Shown piece after piece: positions 11,298 to 23,700 of a stretch of 64,000 nucleotides of DNA. Both the position numbers and the translations under genes were made by a program. Source of the stretch: Amblyornis subalaris (lineage: Eukaryota; Chordata; Aves; Passeriformes; Ptilonorhynchidae); assembly GCA_018881555.1 (NCBI GenBank), contig JACAXG010000092.1, positions 1,216,436-1,280,435 on the forward strand, written 5' to 3'. Position 1 is the first letter of the stretch, and each line of letters begins with the position of its first letter. A model generated the notes under the pieces. That model did not search any database, was not told where the DNA came from, and worked only from the letters and a program-made list of their open reading frames with translations.

Positions 11298-14200
11298 GTC
11301 AAAGTTTTTCCTGTTTCAATAAAATTTTCATTAATGTCAAGAAGGNTTTGGAGTTATCGGCAAACTGATTTACTTAGTCAGTGGGTAGAAATTCTAGGTA
11401 TGAAAACATACAGCTGGGATCAAAGATNTCAATACTTCTAAAGTTATTGCTATTGAGTCAGATATCCAGGTGGCATCAGCATAACCAATGTTGTGTTACC
11501 TTTCATGAAGAATTTCAAAATGATAGTTTGATTCGTACAGGAATGAAAGCAAGTTCTGAAATATCAAAACCTTCCAAGCGACAGATTTACTTTTTACTGC
11601 TCATCTCTAATTGAGCCTGCTTCCCACGGGGAAAAAACAGTGTATTTGACCACAGTCCATGCTGTACTTTGTGATTCAATATTTTGTTGCACAAATTATA
11701 GATTGTTTTGAAATCTTTTACTGTTCTTTACTGATTGCTCTTTTCACTGCTAACATAATCCCAGTGAATGAGTTGCAATCAGATTATGCTATAGGCAAAG
11801 TAGTTTTTTATTTCTTCATTCCACATATTGCACACAAACTAGTCAATACATGCACATGAAAAATATTTTTAAATATACTGTTACTTTCAAAAATATGTCC
11901 AGAAATGCACGAATTATTTCAGTTTCTTCCTTATATCAAAATAATAATTCACATTCTTTCATTCCTGTGTCAACAGATGGTCATTGGTACTTATCGATCA
12001 TGAACATGTGTGAAAGAAGTGCTAAAGTATTCTGAAACATTTACAAGAGCAAAACATGTAAGCAGAAACACATACTGAATCTACATGTTTTGCTGTATTT
12101 AGAATTTTAGCTAATACTTGAAAACTTAAACCAAAGATTACACTGAAGAGACTTGTTCATGTCACCATAGCTCATCTTGCTTCACATTTTTTAAAAATTA
12201 TTATTTCTTAGTGAATATTATTATTATTNTTTTTTCCTGAATGTAAAAAGTCCAAAGTCATACATTCTCAGATTTAAATTGTNCCTCTAGAAATTAAATC
12301 TGAATCTGCATGAATCAAAGGTTATTTGTACATTTCTAACTAGGCTGTGGTGTGCCTTGTCAAGCTAATGTTTTTCTGTGAAATATAAGTTAAGAAACTG
12401 TGGCATTGACTTCCGTACGTGTTGCACAAGCCAACAGAATACTTAGAAGAGAAAGAACCCTGACTGGAATGCTTTCATTAGAGTTTCTATCTAGATTTCT
12501 ATCTAGATTAGTGTTTCAAGTATACATCACACCTTTCTTTACGGTTCGGGTACACTCCTGCAAGCAGAACACAGCAGCTTCATATTTCACTTCATTACTT
12601 AAGTCAAACCCCACAGTATCTCTACAAAGTAGGTTTCAATTTATTTTATTCAGTTGATTTCACCTGTCTGGGAAATTCTCTTTGGAATTTAAAACAAGCC
12701 CAGAGGGCTGTCTTACTGAAAGATAATAACAAAAAGAGAAAAAGCAGAAAGTTCATATGCTGAGCAAGAGTCATCATTTACCCTTTCAGCATATAACAAT
12801 ATAGTAAAGGAATACGACAAAATGTTTCCAAGTAGCAGCAGAGATTTGATAAAATTTTAGACAAATATCATATTACTATTTTATATTTTTAAGTTGCTGA
12901 CATTTTTTATGGCCTAATTCTTCTTGAAAAATGCAAGGCAGAAACTCTCCATTAAATGAGAGTAGGCAGAGGTGCTATTTCAACAGTTAAAAGAGTTTTC
13001 TGATCTCTGAGGATGTTAAAACCATGTCCTAAGAGAAATTTCCTTGTCTTATCTATCTTTTCTGGTCATTTTACCATCTCACAGAGTCCTCTGGCAATTG
13101 TAGCAACTGATGCATGAAAAGCTCATACTCAAAATGTCTTTAGTACATTTTGTTTTCTTGGCTTATAATTTACCTCAAAGCAAAGAGAAGCAGCAAGACA
13201 AGGAAGTTCTCTAGCTCTACATAACTCTGTGTTGTAGAATCACCAGTTTTCATGGGCNCCCATTTTAAAACATCTAACACAATGGTCCTAGAACTTCATT
13301 TACTCATTCTGCTTTGAAAAGTAATAGAAAGTTCTGAAAGGCTTACCATCCTCTCAAAGGACCATGCAAAACCTAACACATCGTCCTCACATCAACACCC
13401 ATAGCACTGATGTTTCTTCACACACATACTCCAAGAAAGAATCTTCATTTTNCAGTAATTTTTTAGAAAATCTGGGTGTAGTAAAGTTTCTCACTGTAAT
13501 TCAGTATAAATATAATAAAAAGAATTATGCTTTTGTATTTGTTAAACATNTTTATTGACATTAGTGTCACAGGCTGTACAGGAATAGTTACAATTATTTG
13601 TATTAAACAAACAAAGAAAAGTTTTTTCATTATTTTTAAATTTCTTTATAGATTTCCTTAATATGCTGGGGACAGCATATTAATGAGACATCATTCTTTC
13701 TGGAATTTATAATTAAAGTTGTGATGGGAGATCATTTAGCAACAGCTAAATAGGAAAATTAATTTANTTGCAACTGTTTTTTCTGAAAACCAAAAATCCA
13801 GAGTCTATGAATTACTAAGTCTATGAAGGCAAAGAATAACAGAAGTTCATAATGCTTTGTTTTTAAGGAAAACTAAACACTTAATACTTAGTGAAAAAAA
13901 AAAATCTGCTTAGATTGAGATTCTCAGCATACCTAATTTTTAGTAGGACTGCTGCCCAAAACTTGTTTTCATACAAAATTTGAGGCAATTTATTTCTGTA
14001 GCAATTTATTTTGGGAGCGGGAAGGTATATTTTAGAGCTAATTAAGTTAGATGTTAGTAGCACTATCAAGTATCAAATATATAAACAATTATGTACTTTT
14101 CTAATTTTTAATTTTAGTATACCTGGATTTTTATTTCTAATAAAGGAACAATACACCAGTAGATGTAATTGAACACTGAATGTAATTACAATAGTTTGTA

Positions 14201-16691
14201 ACTGAACACTGAATCATTAGCGTTTTCACATGCAGTCTTTGAAGCTGATTAATAGAACTGTGACAGCAGAATTACAGGAATGATTTATTGAAACCAAAAA
14301 GCTGGATTTTTACCAGTAACCACTGGTCTCNTCAATAGAATGAACAAAGCTTTACAGAGCCAAAAGAGAGAAAAAAATTCAGAGAGATAACAAAATGTGT
14401 TGAAAAGTTAAACAATAAAAATGCTTTTATCTGTCAAGCCTCATTAGGAAAGACTACCTTTGCTCTAGTGTTTTTCATATGGTACGCCATTGGTATCAGG
14501 TATTCTCAGCAATCTCAAAATGATAACAAGTTGTAAAATCTTTCTATACACAAAACCCCTAACCTGGTTCTTGTAGACAAAAACTTTTACATCTTATTTT
14601 CTGTGAGTGAGATGTTTGCAAGGGTTTTTAACCTTAGAATGAAATGTCTGGGATATTGTGTTCAGCTTGCAATAAGACGAAGATACCAGAAATGTGACCA
14701 AGGAAAAAGCCAGGAAAACAAGCAAGAAAGAAAAATAAAACATAGAAAAAAAAAAAGATAAAAATCAAACCAAAGTTACAATATGAAACAGACAAGGCTT
14801 AACAGTGTACTACATTGAAATTATTTTGAATGTATGTGACAAAAGGAAAGAGATTGCTTCCTGTTACCTTAGCACCTCAGAGGGCTGCAGTCTCAGAGTC
14901 ATGCTGTCCTAGAACTGATGACCTCAGGTGTATGAGGTATAATGACATTATTCGATAAACAAGCACTTACAGTGGTACACTTCTTATTGTCTTAAGATTA
15001 TTGAACAGAGAAGGGAATTCACAATTGTAACACTTCTAAAGTGATATTTTTTTAAAACAACACTCTAAATATCATTATGTTGTTATTGCCAGCATTTGAC
15101 TCAACAACATGTGCACATTTCTCAGATGAAACTTTTTTTTCTGATTTCTTTGGCATCTGAATATATTTATAATGAAATGCTATGAAATTATTAATTTTTT
15201 ATGAAAACAAAAAAAAACCTTGAATTTTTGCTCATAAAACTCTTGTTTTCACTCAAAATGTGCTCATATTTCTGGTAAAAATCTGTCTATTACAAAACAT
15301 TTTACATTTGTTGATGTTTTTAAGAAATAAACAATGAAAAAACACTCTTGGGACCTGAACATAATGGAAAAGATGTTATTTTGTTTGGAACACATTAACA
15401 AAATGGGATATTTTTAACAGATAGTTAAAATTACTCATATATTTTTTGGTTTAGTAATGTGCAGAATGAACAGTGTCAGACTACAGAGCCACTTCTTTAC
15501 ACGAGAGTCTAATCTAAAGGTCACCACTTATGGAAAAGAACTTGTGAAGGTCAAATTCGGTATGAGAGAAGATTCCAAATAAAGTGAACCTTAGGCAAAT
15601 ATAAATACTTCCTTGGACATTTATTACAGAATGTTAATAAAATGAGAAGCCAAATAGTGAGCAACCTTTGGGGTTAGACTTTAACGGCCATAAGGATTTC
15701 ACTGTCCTCGAAAAATTTTTGAGGACCTCGTCTTGTCTTGAAAACAATCAGAGTTTTGCCATTTGTTTTAAATTTATAAGGGAATCCAGAATTTACTGAA
15801 GTGTCCTAAATGGTGACCTCAATCATTTTCCATTAGATAGCAGAGTTCACACTCACCAATTCTGTCGCAGGGGAGTTTCTGGTTCCATAATTTTCTGTGG
15901 TTAGAAATATGGCACCAGTTGTACATATGTATCACTTAAGCTTAGTGGGACTAAGAGAGACATTAGAGATTGCCCAAAAGAGTGGGATCCTGAAATAATG
16001 TTTAACTTGTGCTACTAAGAATAAATCATTCTCAACTGAGTAGCTATTTTTATGGTCATTTTTCCATAATGTAATCTCATTTATAGAGAATATAGTCCGC
16101 TGTAATACTTGTATAAATCATAAGTATTGCTGGGATTGCTAAATGACACTAAAGGCAGATGTAATTGCTAATTAAGTATCTTGTAGACACTGAAGTCTCT
16201 GGAACAATTCACTCAAGGGGTTGATTTCACAAAATCCAAAACATCTAGAGTTTCCTGTATCAATAAAGGCAAATAACTGCCTAGAGTAGTACATGAGCTT
16301 TACGGTGATTACAATGAAGATACCTCTGGCAACACATATTTATTTCATAGATTTTGTGGCTGACATTCTTTTCAGGTGGTTCACAACAATTTTCAAAATG
16401 GCTGTCAGTACTTCAGACATTCACATTAAACTTCAGTTCAAGAAAGTACATATTAGTTTCATTTATTTTGTGAATATTTTTAAATGCACAGCATGTTTTC
16501 ACTGTTTATTGTTATTATACTTTTAAAACATAGGCTTTGCACCCACAGAAAAAGCTAATTTTTCAGAAATTAGCTAGTTGGCAATGGCCTGCTGTATGCT
16601 TCTATTTAATGCTCATTTCTTTGTGCTTGTTTTTAATAACTGCCATTGGCCAAGATAAGATCCCTGAAAGTTTAATCCAAGCCTTACATAA
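11298..16691. other. AT-rich non-coding DNA, no gene seen
   Basis: About 5.4 kb of AT-rich sequence with no recognisable gene or repeat family. Small features: a perfect 12-bp tandem duplication at 12484-12507 (TTTCTATCTAGA twice) and a perfect 9-bp inverted repeat with a 5-nt loop at 16553-16575. An imperfect inverted pair also occurs (GGCAATGGC near 16579 and GCCATTGGCC near 16643). The last 150 bp before the LTR look somewhat more complex than the rest and might be a conserved non-coding element, which only an alignment could show. Confidence 0.5.
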
Positions 16692-17778
16692 TGTTAAGGT
16701 CCAGATTATTAGGCTAATTTAGAAATTTCTCTGCCTGAATTAAGGTGCAAATGAGACCATATGNCAGTGTCAAAAGTATGGATTTTATTTGATAGTAGAT
16801 ATGAGAGAGAGAGAGAGAAAAAGGAAGAGAAAGAAATAGAAAACTAAATGGGGGGACAGAAAGAGACAGATTAAAGAAAATATCACCACTCCATGGATCC
16901 CAATCGATGTTCTGTTGATCCTCTCCATCTTCGTGGTGGTGAAGGTGCCCCAAGAAATGTAGAATCCCATGGGTTAATATACATTCAGCCTAGGTAGGAA
17001 AATCCAGGCACCCCCCCGGTGGGGGGCAAGTTTGCCATTGTCTCTTGCAACAGATTCTGGATCTTTTGCATCACTTTGGATCGTGTAGTCCTGTGGTGCA
17101 AGGCCTCAGGAATGAGTCTGGGGGGCACTTCGGGGGGTCTGTGATGGATTAAGACACCCCCTCAGCTGCCTCCCACATGAATGTCCCATGGCTGTGGGTT
17201 CCTTCCCGGGGTCGGGGGTTCCATGGCCAGTTTGCATAAGGGAGGATGGGTTCACTGCCTCTGAGCAGAGGTTGTGACACACCAAAACCTGCTCCCCCCA
17301 CCTTGGCTGAGGGGGAAATCTGTGCAAACCTGCTCCCAGCAAATGGGTCTGTGGNCTGTGGCCTCCCCCACTCCCAGCCAGGGAAGATTCTCAGCACTGC
17401 TTGCTGGGTTGTTTTTCCTCCAGCCTTGTTTTACTTCTCCACAGGCCTGAGATGATTGAATCATGGGTCTCCCTTTATCTAATTTCTGCACCTTAACTCT
17501 CAGTCCAAAGTTCCAATCAGGCATCTTCAGGGAGGTTTCTTTGGTTGTAGCTTCTTTACACTTCTTTATATAGTTTTTCTTATAATGAGCAAAACTTTAT
17601 ATCAATGTTTGAGGCATGAACTATTTCAGTCTCCGACACCTACCTGACAGTGACTTGATCTTTGTTTATGAAGTCTGCCTATGGGAGATTTCTTCTCCTT
17701 TTCAATGAACTCTTTAATAAAACAAGTTTACTGTGGTATATTGAGATTATACCTTATAGTCACTATTTGGANGTAACA
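16692..17778 (-). mobile_element. Probable solo LTR of an endogenous retrovirus
   Basis: A GC-rich island (about 16990-17460) inside AT-rich DNA, with LTR-like layout on the minus strand. A TATA-like TATATTAA lies at 16974-16981. Downstream of it is a CT-rich tract (a GA repeat on plus, 16801-16820), then an AATAAA signal at 16784-16789, then a U5-like stretch reading GGTCTCATTTGCACCTTAA. The proposed ends form a short inverted pair: TGTTAAGGTCC from 16692 on plus and TGTTACNTCC from 17778 on minus. Flanks CTTACATAA (left) and TTTACCATAA (right) are similar but not a clean 5-6 bp target duplication, so the exact ends are uncertain. No gag, pol or env reading was found, hence solo LTR. The style resembles songbird ERV LTRs as I remember them; a 1.1-kb length is long but possible. 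Confidence 0.55.
16800..16820. repeat. (GA)n tract inside the LTR
   Basis: GAGAGAGAGAGAGAG-type dinucleotide run. On the LTR's own (minus) strand it is a CT tract between the presumed start site and the AATAAA signal, a place where many avian LTRs are pyrimidine-rich. Confidence 0.85.
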
Positions 17779-20700
17779 TTTACCATAAAGACATCAAAAT
17801 AAATTTTTAGAAATTTTTTTTATGGGAATCAAATCTGTGTTCTTTATCATCAAAAACAGTGAAGTCTTGCAGTATGTTACTCTGTTGTCTGTATTGCATT
17901 GTAGCAGTAATACTGTAGTAGCATACAGTGCTTAAACTCTCTGCTCCAGTCTTTGTTGCAATTTCAGGGCACCTTGGAAAACAGTGCCAGTACATGCAAG
18001 GCACAGTGGTAAATTTCCATAGACATGCAAGGAGAAATTTGCATTAGGTAGCAATAATACCATTACACAGTGCTGTTGGGCAGAAGNACCTGTCTTTTCA
18101 ACAGGCAGTCTCCAGCCTGACGTGTCACGTGCAGAGTTCTGCAAAGATGCAGCTGAGCATAACGTTTCATTTTTGCTAGGAANAGACATCTACCAGAGAT
18201 AGAAATGTCCTCTGTAGCAGGGGAGACATAGGCAGACAGTATTATATCACCCCTCAGCAAAAATAAAAGCTTAAGTGCATTAAAAATGGGTATGGCGGCC
18301 GCTCAAAGAGATGTGTTATGAGATGGCAAAGACAGAAATGACAGTGACAAGAAAAATATTCACTCTAGATCACTGACTACTGCTAGAAGGATAAATACTG
18401 CCTAGTTCTATGCTAGTCCAGGGACTGTTTAGTTATAGCTAACTGTACAGACTCTTGTGGATGTGGTTACTGGTTAGTGATGGCTTGAGCTAATTACGCT
18501 GATGGCATTTCCCTGCTCTTGTAGGGAATTTTAGGAGTTATCTATCTTTGCCAAGTCGTGCCACTTTTTTTTCACCTTCTTTGGTACAAGATACCAATCT
18601 TCAGTACCAGTTGGAGCACAAAACCTCTGAGTTTGGAGCTAATACAGGCCCAGTGCAATCTGATAGCTCTTTGGATTTTCCCTGCAAAACACAGCATGAA
18701 TGTTTTCCCTGTTTCCATTTTCTCTGCTTTTCTTGCCCATCGGCAACTGTGCTTGATGTTAAACTGTTCTGCACTACATCAGAAGGATAAGTCTAACCTT
18801 ACCATGAAATGACTTTTGCATAGTCTTCTAGGACCATTCTGTCAGCAACAATATTTATATGTTTAGCANATTGCATTAAACCCAGTATTAGGACTAACAC
18901 CTAAATACTTCTAATTTTGAAATCTGCAACAAATTGATTTTTATTTACAAATGAACTAAAGAGAAAAAAAAAACCCTCAAAAATTTGATCACACCATTTT
19001 GTATTGTGGGAGAACTAGATTTATTACTGCATGAAAACTTTGCAACCTTAGCCTAAACNGAATTTTCATCCTCTTCTAATACTTACATGAACTGTAACAG
19101 AAGCTTCCTAAGATTTTGAGCTCAGCCTTTTTATAGGACATAAAATAGTTTTTTCCAATTCTCTCTCTTGCATAAACTTAGAACTCTAAAAAAATGTACT
19201 TCCAGTTAGAGCAAAGTCTTTGATGGTCACGCTGCTAAACTGGCTTGCCTTGAGTCTATCTACTACAACTACCCTTTGTTTGTCTTCACTTCTTTTCTCT
19301 ACCTTATTGCCATTATTTTTTTCTTCTAGTNCTCTTTTGTCCCTCTAACCTAAGCTGTGCTTATATTATCCACTCTTCTTTTCTTCTGTCAGTTTTATCG
19401 ATCACTGATGTCTCCAGTGCTTATTTTTGTTCCCTTGTAGCATCTGGTCTTCATGTTAGAATTACCACTCTCTATTATATAGTCCTTCTTTTGCACATTT
19501 GCTCTTGGCTGTCTTTCATTTTAGATATTATAATACTGTACTGACTACCTATATCCATCATAACCCACACATGCAAAGCCTTATTCTTCCTTTTCAATAC
19601 TTTTCCCTTCTACTTTATAACACAGAAAATAATAGTCATGGCATTTTGTTTTCTTACTCCAGGACAGAAACAAGGAGATCAGGGTGGGGAGAAAGGGAGG
19701 GAGGAGGGGAAGGAGGGTGTCACTTGTTAGTTCTGTCATCTCATGAGTGTCAGGTGAAGAAAATAATAGAAAATGGGTTGTACAAGTAGAAAAATGAAAT
19801 TAATAGCTCAGAAGCAGTTCCTGGGGAGCTGACAAGCAACCTTTCTGTACATATTGGCTAGAAGTAATTGCAAGTCATTTGGGCCATAAATTGCTCCTTG
19901 ACTTTCTTTTGAAGCTTCTTTCAGTTACNGTTGACATTCATCTTACCACTACAAACCTGAAGCTCTTCTTTGAGGTCAGTAGAAGCAATTCAGAAAACTG
20001 ATGTTTTTTTCACACAACTATTGCTCTACTTTTGCTGTAGCTCTGGCAACTAATGTTGTTCACAGTAGGAAACAGTACAAGCTATTTATTATTTTCTAAA
20101 CTTATCAGGTATTAGAGATAAACCTGAACATGAAGGTGAACGTTCCCACTGTATTAATTTGATGGAAAATTTCCTTGAACACAACTCTATGCACATATAG
20201 GAAAAAAAATTGCTATTTACTATACTTTGATCACATAAACCATATAACTAAATGTTCTTCAGAGAGGAAAAAATAGAGGCTTTTCATGATGTAGACATTT
20301 ACAATAACTTTGAATTAAGACAAGTGGTTTTGTTTATATGCATTCTGGAACAAAAAAGAAACAAATACTGTAGTCAAATTGCCTGAAATAGGTCATGATT
20401 TGCACATATTGGCTGATTTTGCCCAAAGCATTAATATATTTGGCAGTATGTAAAAACAACTCTGTATGTGTCTGACCTCTCTGAATAGTTAAATGATTGA
20501 TTGCTTGATTATTACTCAGTCATTTGGACTTGATAGAGATCTGATATTTTCCTTTGCATTTTGGCTGACATGTAGTATATATTAAAGTCTACTAGAAGCA
20601 AGATTACCTATGTATTTTGACTGATTTATTTTATTTTTCTGTGTCTTTTTCAACAATTTGTGATTTAAAATCCCATCCTTGGTTTTTAGATTATACACTG

Positions 20701-23700
20701 TATAGGACTTCCTTTTTTTGCTTGTCATTTTCTACACAGTGTTGTGCATAAAGATTTCGTGCATGTGCACTGCATTTCTGCAGTCCATATTAGTAAACTT
20801 AAGAACAGGTGTTATATGTATTTCTCTAAAAATGTGCTGGAGGGATGATACTANTTTTTTTTTCTTCTGTGTCAGGCTACTTCAAAATGTAATCTGAATT
20901 GGGAAATAAAGTGTCTTTACATCTTTAAAATCCATGCTGGGCCTNAATGTGTAGAGTCTTACCATTTTCATGCACATATATATAAAAATATAAGCATTAT
21001 ACACTCATCCAACAGTCACAGAAGTTGTGATACGATAATTTTATTGGTTTAATCTACCATACTGACCATAATTTTGATAATTTTCATTTCAACAGTATTA
21101 TGTTAAATTTTGGTATAAATGGCCTATTCAGATAGGAACTTGCTTTGTTATTTTTTAAAAAAATTATCAGGCAGCTACTAAACTGATTTCGAGTGTTTGC
21201 ATGTATTTTTGATGCAATCAAGCCTCAATCATACAGATGCTGATTTCCAGAATGCAATGTCTCTGGTATAATTACTTTAGGAGAGTGTAGTTTTACTAAT
21301 AATTTTAATAGAGTTAAACAGAATTGTTGACAACACAAGCTCCTTTCCTGAGGTTCTGAATTTGTATGTGAAATAAGTATAGTCCATTGGAAGCAAGATG
21401 AGATATAAGCAAGCATTTAAGTACTTGCATTATAAATAAAAGAATCAATTACATTTCAGCGATTTCATCTCACTTGGCCTATGATTTCATACTTAGAGCA
21501 ACTAGTTTAGCTAAAAAGATTACAGAGCAAATTCTTGAACACTGTAGGTTATTTAAGACTAAATGTAAAAATAAAAGGGGTAGAGTTTTTTTAAATTCTC
21601 CATAATTCCACCACATACTCTTGGGAATTTGAGGAAAGTTATTATCTCTGCCTCTTGCACTGAAATGAACAGTACATGACATATTTGATCTGCTCTTTCT
21701 GATATCTGTTTAACATCTGTTTAAAAATCTGGTTGTAACTGAAATGTTAATTCCAAACAGTAACCAACAGAAGTCATTTATGGAGAAAGCATAGGGAGGA
21801 GTTCAGATTACTGTGGTGAACTAATTATGCTTCTGTGTTCAAGAGACTGATTCTTTTAATTTAATTGAGCCTTTACTGTTCTTGCAGAGTATGAAGGATC
21901 ATGTGATTATGGAAATGCTATGATTCTGCTACATATGGGGTTTAAAAAGATTGTCTTACTAAATTGGGGAATTCAAGAACCTGATATAATTTGAAGGCTA
22001 ATATTTGGGAAAACCTTGTCTATTGCACTTGTAAGAAGAGTGCTGAAGATGGACCTATTTTTTTGTTGGTGGTGGTGGTGGTTTTTTTATGCATGTGTAT
22101 TTTCCCTGTCAAGAAATCCCACTAGATACTGCAACTTAGCTCGCCCTACTGTAATTAAAAAAATATGTCTTAAAACTAAAATGATTCTTGACTGTCAATG
22201 AAATGTTCCTTGCCCAAATTAAAAAAAAAAAAAATCAATTACAAAACAGCTTTATGATCACTGATCTGTTAACTTCTGTGTTTTTCAATGAACAGAGTTT
22301 GGATAAGATTTGAGATTTGTTAAGTATTACAAAAAATATGAAATCCATAAATCAAACAGCTCTAAAAATAAAACCTGAGATGAAAAGTAATTTTGCAAAA
22401 TATAAACATTTTATTGAGAATGTATTTTTTTTGTGGGATGGAATAATTTATTTACAAATTTGATTTTTCTCAGCTGTCTACCTTGTACTACAATATTACT
22501 TGAAATGTAGTAATTTACAACTGAAAGTGTTATATTTATTTTCTAGATAAAAATATATCAGTTTCTCTCCCTTGTAAGATTCTTTTATAACTCTTATACA
22601 TACTTATATATACCAATAGGTATATATATGTGTGTATATATATAAGTACTTTGTTTTAGATACTAAAAGGAACAATTTTTAAGTGTTTGTTTAAATATTG
22701 CCTAATTTGTGTGTTCTCCATCATAAGCAGTAGCATTATGAGCTACATCCACTGTGATATAGTGCTCCCTACATTACTGTCCAGTAAAGATCATCTTTAA
22801 CACTCATTTTTGAAAAGAAAGTCATGATTGGGAAACATAAAGAAAAGCAGATTACAGATACTATAAAAATTTTCAGCATTTTCAAAACAATTGCAGGTAA
22901 AAAAATTCCTCAGGTAAGGTCGAAGGTGTTTTCCTAAGTGTACACATTCAGCTTTGACTTTGGAAAATTTACCAGTAAGTATCAAAAGAAATTATTTCAC
23001 TTGTAAACAGTATTTTAATGTTGCTGTAGAAACTAGAAGGTAGGTCTACAGTTTCTGAATGGAGAATCTCGAGATAGGTACGATAGGGAAAGTAGTATGA
23101 GAAAGGTCAAATGGACCGTGCTAGCTTGCCCACACTCTGAGAAAACAGAATAAAAAGCCTGGGGTTATATTAGTACTCTGGTAATGCAATGCGGGACAAA
23201 CATTTAATTAAGACACAGGCTTATTGACTTTCTGTCATTTATACCTTTGTCCACTACAAGCATAGAGACTAGAGTCGACATGGGTGTAGAAAGCGAAAAC
23301 CACATTAAGATTGCTCTAAAAGACGTTTTTAAAGGTGTTTTACCTATGACTGGGGGTTATAGCAGCTACTGTTTTATAAACAATTCATCACCTTCTCCAA
23401 GCTGGCAGATGTGTCCACAATGGGATTTTCTTTGGAACCCAAAACTGTGATTTCATATTTCTGGCAAACAGGAGGAAATTCTACATTGTTTAAGTGAGAG
23501 GCAAGTCTTCCATTCACTCTCTATCAAGTTGACGAATTTATTCAATTTTGCTGCTGTTTAAGCCACAAGGCTCTAAGCCTTTTTTTCATTGTGAAATAAA
23601 TGGCAGAATAGAATTTTCACATTAAATATCTTCATTTTAAACCACTTGAAACAACAAAATAGTATGTAAGTCACTGAGTTCCCCTGTGCCTTTTCTTTAT

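Noticed and set aside
18295..18302. NotI site GCGGCCGC, unusual in AT-rich DNA and a possible cloning junction
   Set aside because: Sequence on both sides looks like ordinary genomic DNA with no vector text; a lone 8-bp site is not evidence of an artefact.
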